Part shown: one piece after another, positions 16,841 to 27,731 of the stretch
Layout of the letters: each line of letters opens with the position of its first letter
How positions within the stretch are numbered: position 1 is the first letter of the stretch
Assembly (NCBI RefSeq): GCF_029227915.1
Contig: NC_079887.1
Coordinates: forward strand, 19,651,650-19,715,649
Direction of reading: 5' to 3'
Length of the DNA: 64,000 bases
Source of the DNA: Hydractinia symbiolongicarpus
Taxonomy: Eukaryota > Cnidaria > Hydrozoa > Anthoathecata > Hydractiniidae
Program-made: the position numbers and the translations under genes
Notes under the pieces: model-generated
The model's input: only the letters and a program-made list of their open reading frames with translations
Told to the model about the DNA's origin: nothing
Databases searched by the model: none

Positions 16841-19800
16841 TTACAACTCTAACGGTACCGTGTGGATGCCATCTTCGAGTACCTTTCGCTTATCATAAAA
16901 AGCCGAGAGGCCCAGCTTGTTTTGTTCGTACGTAACCATCCCCTGTTTGTGCACCCGGAAACCTACGTTTTTCGCAGTGTCAATAGAGCCATTCAACGCG
17001 TTCTTATACCTCTCCCATGTCATAGCGTTCCGCTTCTTCGATATGCCCTTACAGGAGAATTTTGTGCCCTCTTTCCCTTCGACGAAGTAACACTTGATTG
17101 AGTCAGCGATCATTCTAAAACCGATAAATTCCGGTTTGAATATCCCTCCTTTTCGACTCGAGTACTTATCAGTGACGAGCCAGTTTTTCACGTCTTTGTC
17201 GTACTCGTCAAGCAGTTCAGGGCGAACAACATCTCGCAACTCTTCCCCAGAGATCGCAAAGTATCCACTGTCTGTGTCCATGTAGACGTACTCAAAGTCT
17301 CGACGATCCACGTACTTATCCAAAAAATCGTAATAGAACTCAAGCATGCGCAATTTGGCCAGCTGGTACACCACAATACCACACTGGTACGCTCTGTCGA
17401 TATGCACCTTTTTCTTTCCTTCTCGGATCTCGTAAGCATCACCTATCTCTTCAAGATCTTCAAGGTACGGCGATCTCATCGCTGCATCCACCGTCTTTTC
17501 ATCTCTCGTAAAGGTGGTGTTCGCATGCCTCGGTTGGTCCTCGATCATTTTCCCATAGAACGTGTTCCCCTTCAACTTAGCCGTATCTCCCGCGATGCGC
17601 TTGTCGGGGTCTTTATCGGCTTGTCGTCGTGCATCCGCAATTTCTTCCGGAAACCACGCAAACGGTTTACCTCGAGTGTACTTGATGAATTGGTGAAAAG
17701 CAGTCACTTTCTGCCCATGGTCAAGGTACCACTCGAGCAAGGTTGTGAACAGCAAGATCTTTTCAGCTTTCATCAACCCTAGGAGCTTACGTGTGCCTGA
17801 AATACATTTGCGCCCTGTTGCTTTTGGGTACTTGTGCATGTGCTCGGAGATTTGATCGTCGGGTATCTCCTTGACCACAAATAGCGGAGCCATCTCGCTG
17901 AATTTGTCATACAGTTCCAGAGGGACCTCGATGTCGACCTGCGCAAAGCCAAAAAGGGATCCATTTTGCATACCTTCTTTCAACAGTCTGATGTTGTGCT
18001 CAGCCGTGGGTGGTTTGATCTTAATCAGCTTCTCTTTACCGCATGGAAAGTAGTTCATCAACGTACTCGAGTACAGCAGGTTCGCGTCAAGCCCCAAAAC
18101 AGTTTTGCACTTCTGTGGCTCCTGGTAGATGTGAGATCTGATACCCGTCACGTCTCTCTCGTGGTACCTACAGAACACGATGGCAGGCCCTCCCACCATG
18201 CCCGTCTGCAAGAGCTCGTAGGCCTCATTCTTCGTGCACTCAGTGCAAGCCTTTTGCACCTTTTTGCACGCCTTGCACTTCTTGTTGAAGCAGTCTTCAT
18301 TACACTTATGCTAACAAGGCTCTCCTGGAGCGTATAGCTCTAGCTTTGGATTCAGTCGTAGAGACTTGTTCAAGACGTAGCGCATCGATACGCCTGGAAT
18401 GCTTACTGCGTCTTTCAAAATGTCTATCTCGTCGTCGTAGTACTGCAACCTTGTCTTGTCCACAGCTTCGATGAAAGGTTCCACGTCGGCTAGATTGTAC
18501 TCACACAACCAGTCCATCATGGTGACGCAGCCTCGCTTGTAAAACTCTGCACGGAATGTTTCGTACTCATCAAGAGAGAGGGTGTTTTTACCAATAAGAC
18601 TGCTATAGAAGTGTTCGTACGCCACGGGTCCGACGTGGGTTAGGTCGTCATAGCTCTTCAGCCACTCGTATGGGAACACCAGCTTTTCGAGCTTGCAATC
18701 CAGAGACTTGCACCATTGGTCGTAGCTCATACTAGGAGCGAGAAAATTTTTGATATCGAGAAATTTGAATCTCGAGGTTGTGAAGAACATGTAGTCGTTG
18801 TCTTTCTTCGCCACGTTGATCTTTTCGCTATCGTCTTGGCAATTTGATCGACAAAAAGTACCGCTTGATCATGTGCAGGTCATACTTGCCACTGTTGAAG
18901 CCGATAACGGCCACTTGGTTTACCCACTCGTTCCATGCCTTCTGAGTCTTGTCCGGAAGCATGTTAAAATCATCAGGCCTTGGGTACATTATCTCCACTT
19001 CTTCCACGATGAGGGCGTGTCTCTTTTCGAGCTGCTCCACAAATCGTTTAACCAAGATCTTAGGATCATCGTGCTCCAAGAACGTTGGTTCTCCGTTCAG
19101 ACTATCGAAAATGGCGACGCTGACCGGCACATGCTCCGAGATGTGTGTTAGATCGGATGTTTGTCGTTGATTCAGAGGGAGCATGAGGGCCTCGAAATCA
19201 AACACGATGTAGTGAGGGTAGGGTTGAAATTCTTTCTTGAAGTACCTCTTGGCCTTGGGTAGGCTCTCACACTCCCACACCGTGACGAGGTTGTAGCCAA
19301 GTTTTTGGATGCCTTCCTCCTTTGATTTGGTGGCCGTATATCGATTTTTGTTTGTTCCTTGGCAGGGGCATCCGTGCCACTTGCAACCGTGGTACTCATA
19401 GACTGTCCTGGTCTGAGGTTCATAGCCGTCTACTTTGTAGACCTCATTTTCTTTCTCCCCGTAGCGAATCACGCGTTCTCCTCCATGCCCACAGAGTGCG
19501 TGATGGATATGTCTTCCAGTTTCCTTCGACATGTGCTCGAGCCATTTACAAGCGTTATAGCTGAAGCCCTCACCGTAAAAGACCTTCTCTGACTTGCTAG
19601 GCATGCGCTTGACCTTCTTGCCTTTGCAGATGATAGTCGGCTTTTTTCCTTCACATATCTTCTTATGTCTCGTAAGATCTCCGCTGCTTGTAAACATTTG
19701 CTTGCAGGCTTCGCATTCCCATTTCTGTCGTGCCAGTACGTCTAAATCCTTGATGTAGAAACAGTGTCCGTCCAGCATACCAAGGTTGATTGTGTCTAAA

Positions 19801-20866
19801 TCTTCTTTGTATTGATTCTGACCGTACACGAGTCTCCATGGTGCTTTCTCAGAGTTGGTCTTGGGTTCAAAGACTCTGATATTGATCTTGAAACGCTTCG
19901 CTATGCCCTCGAAGTCAACGAGTTTTGTAGGACGCACGTCCTCACGCTTCAGTTTGGGTTTCTCGTAGTAATCGCGTGCTATTGCGAGAGCTGGTCTCGT
20001 GACACGTTTCTCGCGCTGCTCTCTTTCTTCACGGTAGTGTACGGCAAGACATCTCCAGACACCCAAATTGTCGGTTCTCTCATCCTCCTTGTCAAAGCTG
20101 TAGATGCACCTCTTCTTTCGCAACCAGTCTGGCAGAGGTCCACAGCCTAACAGGGGCTCCCTTGTGGATATGATCTTGATCTGCACATGATTGAAGACTA
20201 TTTTCCCTTCGTACGATCCTGGGGTCTCGATTGTTCTTTCTGGTGGCAGGTACGCCTTCCCCCAAAACTCATGATCTCCTAGATCTAATTGCTGCATTTC
20301 GCATTTTTCAACAAAGGCCTCGATGTCAGCTAGGCTCGTAAGCGATCCTTCGCTTCCCTTGGTCTTGTGATACGGAGCCGTGCCACCTCCTGCTTTGTAG
20401 ATGGTGCAAGCAAAACTGTAGACTACCTTGACTCTCATGTCTATGTAGGGCGTAACTTTTCGCATGATAGCATCTGCCAATGGTCGATTGAGGTTCTTGT
20501 TGAACCGCCATGTCTTGACGCGATTTCCGTCTCCAGCATCTGTGTGTCATTTTCATCAAAAATATGCCGAATGTCTTCGACGCCTTCGGATCGGTTTTTC
20601 TCTTGTGAGAACATGTGCTTGATGTCTTCGACTACGCTGTATTCGTCCTGTATGTCTCCAGCATCGTAAAAGTCCTCTCGCACTTCTCTCTCGATTTCAT
20701 CGTGCAGCGTTGCCCTTCCAGCAATTTGCTCCCTCGCCCTGTTATAATAATGCCTAACAGTGTCTCGCACGCTCTGTAGTCGATCCGCAAGAGCATCGCG
20801 AGTTGCTGCTACCGGCGCTGAGACAGCGCTATATAATTTACTAATTGCATTCTTGAACCAACTCAT
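16841..20866 (-). pseudogene. protein-primed family-B DNA polymerase (Polinton 1)
   Basis: About 1,300 codons starting MSWFKNAISKLY at 20866. Order: amphipathic and acidic N-terminal region; OTU-like segment (DNLGVWRC near 20050-20070, with HCFYIKDL near 19760); C2H2 finger (19660-19720); a restriction-endonuclease-like insert with VDGY...YEYHGCKWHGC (19366-19440); ExoI VFDFEA (about 19200); ExoII GFNSGKYD (about 18895); Pol motif A GLDANLLY (18090), motif B KGNTFYGK (17560) and motif C YMDTDS (17275). Catalytic aspartates are all present. Lesions: a frameshift near 20500-20540, another near 18830, and a TAG at 18311. This enzyme would copy the element from protein-primed ends. Confidence 0.92.
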
Positions 20867-20871
20867 TTATC

Positions 20872-21152
20872 TTTATTATAAGTACATTCAGACTTCAACT
20901 AACAGCGGTCGCAATTTGAGTAGGGAATTTCCCTTTCTATTCAAACAGATTTGTTGTTAGTTTTGTCGAGTGCCGTCATTTTTGATGATGTCAGCAAATT
21001 TGCTGGATATCACGTGACTAGTTTACGCATTTGAGGCATGATGAAATCTGTGACGTCACAGGTTTTTTTAGGGGTCTAAAAGCAGCGTTTTTTAATAGGG
21101 TTTTGACCGTTAAAGACCTAAACTGTACGCATAAGGGTGTACTATTCTAGCT
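20872..21152 (-). repeat. Polinton 1 right terminal inverted repeat
   Basis: Inverse of 6205-6484, with the kappaB-like palindrome (20923-20933), the E-box (21011-21016) and the CRE (21051-21058) all conserved. It ends CTAGCT at 21152, followed by AAGCT of the target duplication. Confidence 0.9.
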
Positions 21153-24100
21153 AAGCTGACGAGAGGTTCCTCGTATATCGAAACACCAAGATGGATCAGT
21201 ATGAAGAAGGCGATAATCAATCCGAATAACAACGATCAACAATGTTTCCGATGGGCTATTATAGCTGTCCTGCATCATGATGATATAGCAAAAAATCATC
21301 AGAGGATTAGCAAGCTCCGACCATACGTGAATCAATATAATTAACAAGGCATTGAATTTCCAACCTCCATCAAGGACATCAACAAATTTGAAAGAAACAA
21401 TCCCGATATTGCCGTGAACGTTCTGTATGTAACGGGTAAGAGCCTTAATATCCTGCGTAGATCGGCATTTAACGAACGTGAGAAGCAGGCTAATTTGCTA
21501 CTAATCACCGATGAGAAGAAGAACCATTACGTAGCCATTAAAAATCTCTCACGGCTATTGGGTAGCGAGATATCAAAGAACCACGGCAAAATGCACTTTT
21601 GTATGAGTTGCTTGCAGGGGTTCCAAACGATAGAATCTCAGGATAACCACTATACCTACTGCAAAGACAACGAGGCGGTAAAGATCACGATGCCCAGCGA
21701 GAAGGAAAATTGGCTATACTATCAGGATGATCAGCAGCAACTCAAAGTACCCTTCGTCATCTATGCGGACTTTGAAAGCTTGCTGATACCGATGAAAGAG
21801 AATGCTCAGGATACTAAGACTGAGACGCTAAACAAACATGAACCATGCGGCTGGGCAACATATTCAACATTCTCATATGGAGAGATACCAGACCCCCTGT
21901 ATATGTGCAGGGGTGAGGGGCGCGTACAGCTCTTTATCCAGCACCTGAAAGACGAGGTAAAAAGGCTTTAATCGCTATTTCCACAGAAACCCATGTTGGA
22001 ACTGACGGAGGAGCAGAAAAATGCATATGATTCTGCTGAAACATGTCAGATTTGCATGAAACCATTCAAAGATGATCCGAAGAATCGTAAAGTTCGAGAC
22101 CATTGTCACTACACGGGTTTATATCGGGGAGCGGCTCACAACACATGTAACCTAAAATATAAGATACCAAACCATGTACCTGTCATATTCCACAACCTAT
22201 CAGGGTACGACACTGACTTGTTCATCCGTGAATTAGGGAAGAAGTGCGACACTCAGGATATAGGATGCACCGCTGAGAACACGGAAAAGTACATATCGTT
22301 TAATGTTAAAATCACCGTACCCATTGCAGGTATGGGGTATGGTGACGGTGAATTTTATAAGAAGATCGAGATGAGATTTATAGACAGCTGTCGATTCATG
22401 GCATCAAGCTTGGAAAAATTGGCAAGTAATCTCGTTGGTACAAACGCTGTAGGTATGAAATGTCAACAGTGCACAGATACATGCTTGGAATTTAAGAACA
22501 TTGATGATGAGTATGTAGCAAGATTTTGGTGCAAAAATTGTGACTCTAGTACCACAAAGCAGCTAGATAAGGATCGAGTGAAGACCAATACACCAGCCAT
22601 GAGCTACTACTTTAGCGATGATGAGTTATTCCGGCTCATGCTTAGAAAAGGAGTCTACCCATATGAATACATGGTTGGCGAAAATTTAAAGAGACTGAGC
22701 TTCCACCTAGAGAGGCCTTTTATAGCAATTTAAATATGAAGGGTATAAGTGACAACGACTATGAACATGCCCATGAAGTATGGAATGCTATCAATCCCAA
22801 GGGGGATGAAACTACCATGGGTGATTACCACAATGCGTATTTAGTGACGGACGTTCTGTTGCTGACCGATATCTTTCAGAATTTTCGCAGCACTAGCCAC
22901 GCGAACTACAAGCTCGATCCTGTCCATTTCTACAGCGCACCCGGCTTAGCATGGAAAGCCGCCTTAAAGTATACCGAGATCAAGCTGGAGCTGCTAACAG
23001 ATCCTGACATGCTTTTAATGTTTGAAAAGGGTATTCGAGGTGGTATAACCCAAGCTGTACACCGTTATGCCAAAGCCAAAACAAGTATATGGGGGACCAA
23101 TACGATCCTGATAAGGAGTCGTCATACTTGCAGTATCTCGATGCCATCAATCTCTATGGCTGGGCGATACAACAACCTCTTCCAACACATGGCTTTAGGT
23201 GGGTATCAAATATTGATGTAATTAATGAAAAGAAGATCGAGAAGCTGGTAACCGATAACAAACATGGATATCTCCTTGAGGGAGCTCCACGACAAGCTAG
23301 CTACCCTTCCTGCCGGAGCGTAGGATGATTCACAGAGTTGAAAAGCTCATACCAAATCTCGAGCATAAACGGAAATATGTGGTACACATCGGAGCTTTAC
23401 ATCAAGCCCTGAAACACGGGCTCGAGCTTAAAACGGTGCACCGTGCTATTCAATTCAAACATAGTGCCTCGCTCTGGGACTATATCGATCACAACACGAA
23501 GCTGAGAACTGCCGCCAAAAACGAGTTCGAGAAGGATTTCTATAAGCTTATGAATCTCTCGGTCTTTGGAAAAACCATGGAGAATATCCGCAATCACCGC
23601 AACATCAAGTTAGTTACGAATGAGGCCGCATATACGAAGCTGACTATACAACCAAACTTTAAAAGCGGTATTAGCTCCAGTAAAAATTTGACGGGGATTG
23701 AAATGGGTAGGACAGGAATCAAAATGAATAAGCCCGTGTATATTGGTCAAGCTATCCTGGATCAGCAAAAACCGTCATGTATGAGTTCCACTACGATTAC
23801 ATGCAGCCAAAATATAGTAGCAAACTGAGGCTTCAATATATGGATACAGACAGCTTCATTTACCACATACGAACAGAGGACTTCTATCGATGATGTAGAA
23901 ACACGCTTCGATACTAGTGCCTATAGAAAAGATGACAATAGGCCCCTGTCAATAGGGAAGAACAAGAAAGTTGTGGGTCTCATGAAAGACGAATTAGGCG
24001 GCAAAATTATGACCACATTCATCACATTGAGACCGAAGGCCTACGCCTACAAAGCCTTAACGAAAGAGGGCTATGATCGCAAAGCAAAGGGTGTGAAGAG

Positions 24101-24293
24101 GACCGTGACCAAAAAATGTATCACATTTGAAGATTACGAGCAATGTCTGAAGGAAGGTATTAATATTTCCAAGAGTTGGCGTTGTATTAATAACAAAGGT
24201 CACAATATATACACGCAGGAAGTCACAAAAATAGCGTTAAATAGAGCTAATGTCAAAAGGATCGTTCGGGGTCATTATCGGTTGAAGAAATAA
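21153..24293 (+). pseudogene. Polinton 2 DNA polymerase B, 3' part
   Basis: Continues the gene begun at 5860. It has an OTU-like QCFRWAI...HYVAIKNLSRLL region (21240-21560), a zinc pair CMSC, ExoI YADFES (21765), and a treble-clef HNH/endonuclease-VII-like insert (CQIC...HCHYTG...CNLKY, 22045-22165). ExoII FHNLSGYD (22200), motif A DAINLYGW (23140), motif B NLSVFGKTMEN (23560) and motif C YMDTDS (23845) follow. Breaks: stop near 21342, TAA 21969-21971, frameshifts near 22690, 23085, 23320 and 23800, and a stop near 23892. The lineage differs from the Polinton 1 enzyme in both accessory nuclease and motif spelling. Confidence 0.9.
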
Positions 24294-24295
24294 AA

Positions 24296-24427
24296 ATGGA
24301 AGCATTGCTATTAATCGCTATATTGCTCCAATACATATTGATACTTGCTTTCCTCTATCGATACAAACATATAATAAATATTATGTCTTCATTATCTGAA
24401 ATATTTGACGATGTTGTAGATACATAA
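24296..24427 (+). CDS. 43-aa hydrophobic peptide fused to start of next gene
   Basis: Starts MEALLLIAILLQYILILAF, clearly a membrane helix, in the TAAAAATGG context right after the polymerase stop. It reads in frame through an internal ATAATAAATATTATG (24383), where the next gene should begin, and stops at TAA 24425. This occupies the slot of the 24-residue peptide at 15610-15684. Whether two proteins or a fusion are made is unclear. Confidence 0.45.
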   Translation: MEALLLIAILLQYILILAFLYRYKHIINIMSSLSEIFDDVVDT

Positions 24428-24540
24428 GCAGAGGCTGTTGATCAACCTATAGATAAGTGCCAAGCTCTCAGAGATGCTCGTAAATCGAAGCCCCATCTTT
24501 TACCGAAAAAATATACCGATGCGTTTTTGGACAAAGCATC
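24383..24540 (+). pseudogene. N-terminal fragment of the conserved acidic-tail protein
   Basis: After MSSLSEIFDDVVDT and a TAA stop the frame continues with PIDKCQALRDARKSK and HLLPKKYTD, matching the gene at 15122-15591. The homology ends at about 24540, where the sequence switches to the reverse strand of the integrase gene. It is a deletion junction. Confidence 0.5.
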
Positions 24541-24687
24541 ACCTTGAATTTTCTTCCTTGAGAGACCAGAGTTTTCAGCGATTAGTTTGATCGCTTTCCG
24601 TCCAGTCCAAAGATGTTCTGTTTGGTAGTATATTTGACTTAATTTTTTCGCTTCTTCCGGATTAACAACATGCTTTGCTTTTGACAT
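24541..24687 (-). pseudogene. integrase N-terminal fragment (Polinton 2)
   Basis: First 46 or so codons (MSKAKHVVNPEEAKKL...WTGRKAIKL) match the start of the Polinton 1 integrase at 10987. Beyond about 24545 the frame reads through unrelated sequence, the reverse of the gene at 24383. The catalytic domain is gone, so Polinton 2 cannot make its own integrase. Confidence 0.75.
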
Positions 24688-24692
24688 CTTTA

Positions 24693-25115
24693 TTATATGT
24701 CAAAAACGATTACGTTATATTTACAACCATTTGTACACCCCAAATCCGAGGAGAGCCAAGGAGCCAATAATGAATGTGAGCTCACCATTGGTTTGTTGTT
24801 TATTGGGACATAAAAATCGGATAATTTTGGAGCTCTTTCAACTGTTGCGATATAGTACTGTCGCATGCCTTCGTCTAACTCTTTCAAACTCTCGCCAGTT
24901 TGACGCTTAAGCTCCCGTTGCTGATTGTACCAATCGATCTTTGCCTGTCTGTCACGTACCCATTGGGTTTGAGCAGCTTGGAGCTGTTCAATAGCTTTAT
25001 CGTGTCTTTTGCGCTCTTCATCGTTATGACCAAGCTTACCGAACAAATAGTTTGAACCTGAAAATGCGAGCGCGTTAATAAGCGCCCCGCCAGCCATAAT
25101 CGCTAAAGTTGCCAT
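24693..25115 (-). pseudogene. coiled-coil membrane protein, frameshifted C-terminus
   Basis: Matches the gene at 10566-10964 from MATLAIMAGGALINALAF through KLSDFY. A one-base indel near 24800 then moves the second membrane segment out of frame, and the ORF ends in an unrelated tail. Start context AAAATAAATGGC is conserved. The N-terminal anchor and coiled coil remain. Confidence 0.65.
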
Positions 25116-25117
25116 TT

Positions 25118-25142
25118 ATTTTGTAGACCAAAGGCCTACAAA
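25118..25142. terminator. hairpin after major capsid gene
   Basis: TTTTGTAG/CTACAAAA 8-bp stem with a 9-nt loop, in the 44-bp gap between the capsid stop (25160) and the next minus-strand start (25115). It occupies the same position as the 12-bp hairpin at 10011 in Polinton 1. Confidence 0.5.
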
Positions 25143-25159
25143 AACAATTTTCTATGCTC

Positions 25160-26418
25160 TTAATATTCTACTAAATGAAAACGACCGTCGAGGATATTCA
25201 ATTGCGCGTCCATTAAGAGATACACATAACAGCATGTTTCACCACTACCGTCATTCTTTTTGGTAATATGGAGGGTTATACCGTCCGACAACCTCTGTAG
25301 AGGTCGCCCAGAACCATGTACGCTGTGATACGGTGTTGATCTAAAATCAATGAACAAAGCGTACCTTTCAACCAGAAACTGCCCTATTGTTACGATGGAG
25401 TCATGCTGACCCATTTGTTCAGCGACTTGTTCCATGTGATCTTTTGGGAGCATGGCATGGGAATACAGTTCATTCGGAGACCCCTCAACAGTTATACTGA
25501 TTTTTTCAATTTTAGGATGGTAGAATTTTTTATTCATACCAGCATATGCCTTAACCGTACCAGGGTCCTGGAACAACAGTAGGATACCTTTAAGGCTCTT
25601 CGCCGGTGTGTCGATTTGCAGGTTGTAACTCGTGTCGGCCTTTTTCATATTCATAGCCCGGCTCCTCAGAATCCTTTCATATGGTAGGGCTAGCCTCGAG
25701 TACCTTGAGAGCATAGCATTCGCTAATTCTACGTTGGTCACCTTATCAAATTCTAGGCAGATATTGCTGATCTTGTAGGAGGAATCAGCTGCCTTTGCCG
25801 CCGTGCTTCCAGAAGCTGGTGTACCAGAGTCCTTTATCACGTCACCATATGATGAAAAATGGATCACAAACTGTAACCTATCGTGTAGTCCTGCCTGGTA
25901 GAATGGGAGATCACGAGTGAGTTCAAAAAGTTTGCCGATAGGAATGGCAAACGTGTTACCGTAAGCTGCTACAATCGCCTTTTCTTCGTCATTTCCTACA
26001 TGGTCACTGGGTTTGACTTGCAGAGCTCTGATGGTACCATCGTTTTATGCCCTCCAAAATTAGATTGTTATCGCGTTCGAATTTGGGCAGCCACAGATCC
26101 TTATACGTCGCCAATATGATAAAATCTTGTATATTTTGTATTCAGCGTAATCCGTAAGCTCTGTACCAGAGCTTTACCTATATTTGACACGATGGTACGC
26201 TTGCTGTTTGTACCATTCAACTCAAGGTCGAAAAGCAACTTGATTGAGCCGGGAAATATCACATCGTTTTGATCAAGGTTGGGTACCTCTACATAGAGAT
26301 CTTCATTCTGGCCAATCGTGGACGGTACATGACTCACTTTAACCCACTGCCTCTTGCCTTTGACAGCGAGCATAGTCTTGACTTCTTGATAAGGGTTTAG
26401 TCTTCCAAAAACACTCAT
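25160..26418 (-). pseudogene. putative Polinton major capsid protein, frameshifted
   Basis: About 420 codons starting MSVFGRLNPYQEVKTML. Features in order: QWVKVSHVPSTI, a beta-rich region with LYVEVPNL, YKDLWLPKF, FAIPIGKLFELT, then SLKGILLLFQDP, FYHPKIEKISITVEG and a C-terminal block ending HLVEY. Two indels (near 26100 and 26040) divide it into three frames. Size, predicted all-beta character and its place among capsid genes fit a double jelly-roll major capsid protein. I assign this by context and family memory, not by alignment. Polinton 1 keeps only the last third. Confidence 0.55.
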
Positions 26419-26447
26419 TTATTTAGGTAGGCTGGTGGTTGAAATAA

Positions 26448-27699
26448 ATGGCTGATAATCCGATATGATGATTTTACGGATGAGAGGGATATTCCAGACG
26501 AGCCTGAGGAGTTTAGTAGCGAGAGTGATATCCTTCGACCCGAGGATATTCAGGGGCCCAGCTCCGCGGGCATCGCCAGCTCCACGTTAGAAGGCTCGGA
26601 ACTAGACACCACGCTAAGCCAACCGGAAAGGTTGGAAAGGTCTAAAATTGATGATTTAAATGAAGCTCTTAGTGGGGAGCTGAGAGAGCCGAGTGCGAGG
26701 TATTACAACATGTTTGAGGTAGAAGGAAACCAGCTTCTCTACGATGGAATAAAGCTCACGACAAAGGAAGGTGAACTGAGGAAAACTTCCGCGATAGAGA
26801 AGGATCTAGTTGTGTTGTTGCGCCTACAAAACCTGGGCTTTACAGATTATACCAAGCCAAAAAAGGACCGGGTGAAGAGGATCATTAACAGGTACGAAAA
26901 TATTTCCATGCAATCGTTGGGGGAGATCAGGAACGTCGTTGATGCCACGGAGAATCTTATGCATGAGTTTGATGGCTTCAGTGATCGCGAGAGAAGGGGG
27001 CTTGACCTTGAGCTTCAGACGATCCGGGGTAACCTGAAAATCCTGACAAGCAAGATGATTTCATGCGAGAATGAGATCACGATAATAGAGGGGAATATTA
27101 AAAAGCTTGAGGGGAAGAAGGCTAACACACCCGGAGTATCCAAGGAACAGCTAGCTATCTAGGACGGGAATATAGCCGAGGCTAAGATAGAGCTAGAACA
27201 ACTCCAAGGTCGAAAAGAGGCTACGGCAGAAGCACGCGCCATACTAGCCTCCAGCATCCATACTCAGCTGACGAACATCAAAGACACCTTGATGAAGATC
27301 GCAGGGGATGATAAAACTTTGGCTGAAAAACTCAGGATCCTGTTCAAAGAGCAGGGTATTACTATAACAAGCATCGTCTCAGCTGTGGGCCTACTGATAT
27401 CCACCATCGTGCTCGCTGTCACTGGAGGAAGCACAAGCGCCGTAGGAAGTACAGGAGGAAGTGGTGGTAGCAAAGGGTTTGTTCAAAAGCAGCTGGAGAG
27501 ATTGCGAAAATTCTTTAAATATCTAGCAGGGAAGGCAGGTGCTGCTCTGCCGGGGATAATTGGTGCGATCGTATCATTCTTCTTCCTGGTAGCCGCTAAA
27601 GTTGTGGAATTTGTGGCAAAGCATCTGTACATGGCCATAGCAGGTGCTGTATGTATCGCGGTGGCTTATGTGAGTAATAGGAGGAGTAAGAATCAATGA
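26448..27699 (+). pseudogene. long coiled-coil protein with C-terminal membrane domain
   Basis: ATG at 26448 (GAAATAAATGGC) with a frameshift in the first codons, then a 415-codon frame carrying a single TAG at 27160-27162. Acidic N-terminus; helical middle with a long coiled coil (about 27000-27280). Then GITITSIVSAVGLLISTIVLAVTGG gives a membrane helix, a Gly/Ser linker follows, and two more hydrophobic stretches end the protein (LPGIIGAIVSFFFLVAAK and later). The layout of coiled coil then membrane anchors resembles viral structural or membrane-active proteins, but no function is established. The gene is wholly absent from Polinton 1. Confidence 0.55.
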
Positions 27700-27702
27700 A
27701 GA

Positions 27703-27731
27703 GTCTAGTATGTTGATAAAACACATTAGAC
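27703..27731. terminator. imperfect palindrome between convergent genes
   Basis: GTCTAGTATGTT...ACATTAGAC, clearly related in sequence to the palindrome at 7528-7555 although at a different gene junction. It sits between the stop of the coiled-coil gene and the stop of the structural gene. Confidence 0.45.

Larger units (their letters stand above)
6205..21152. mobile_element. Polinton/Maverick element 1 (complete ends, 14.9 kb)
   Basis: Bounded by 280-bp terminal inverted repeats starting AGCTAGA and a TAAGCT target duplication. Content, left to right: small membrane proteins (+), Cys-rich protein (+), SAP-like (+), glycine-rich membrane protein (-), penton-like (-), chimeric structural/capsid ORF (+), Cys-repeat/HNH remnant (+), coiled-coil membrane protein (+), integrase (+), BRO-N (-), packaging ATPase (-), two small membrane proteins (-), Fic (-), acidic-tail protein (-), 24-residue membrane peptide (-), HNH nuclease (-), DNA polymerase (-). 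Integrase plus protein-primed PolB plus FtsK/HerA-type ATPase plus capsid genes defines a Polinton. At least eight genes carry inactivating lesions. Confidence 0.95.

Noticed and set aside
16841-20866. Possibility that the three polymerase frames are separate genes or spliced exons
   Set aside because: At 18311 the frame continues unchanged across a single TAG, and the other breaks lack splice consensus; nonsense and frameshift lesions explain them better.
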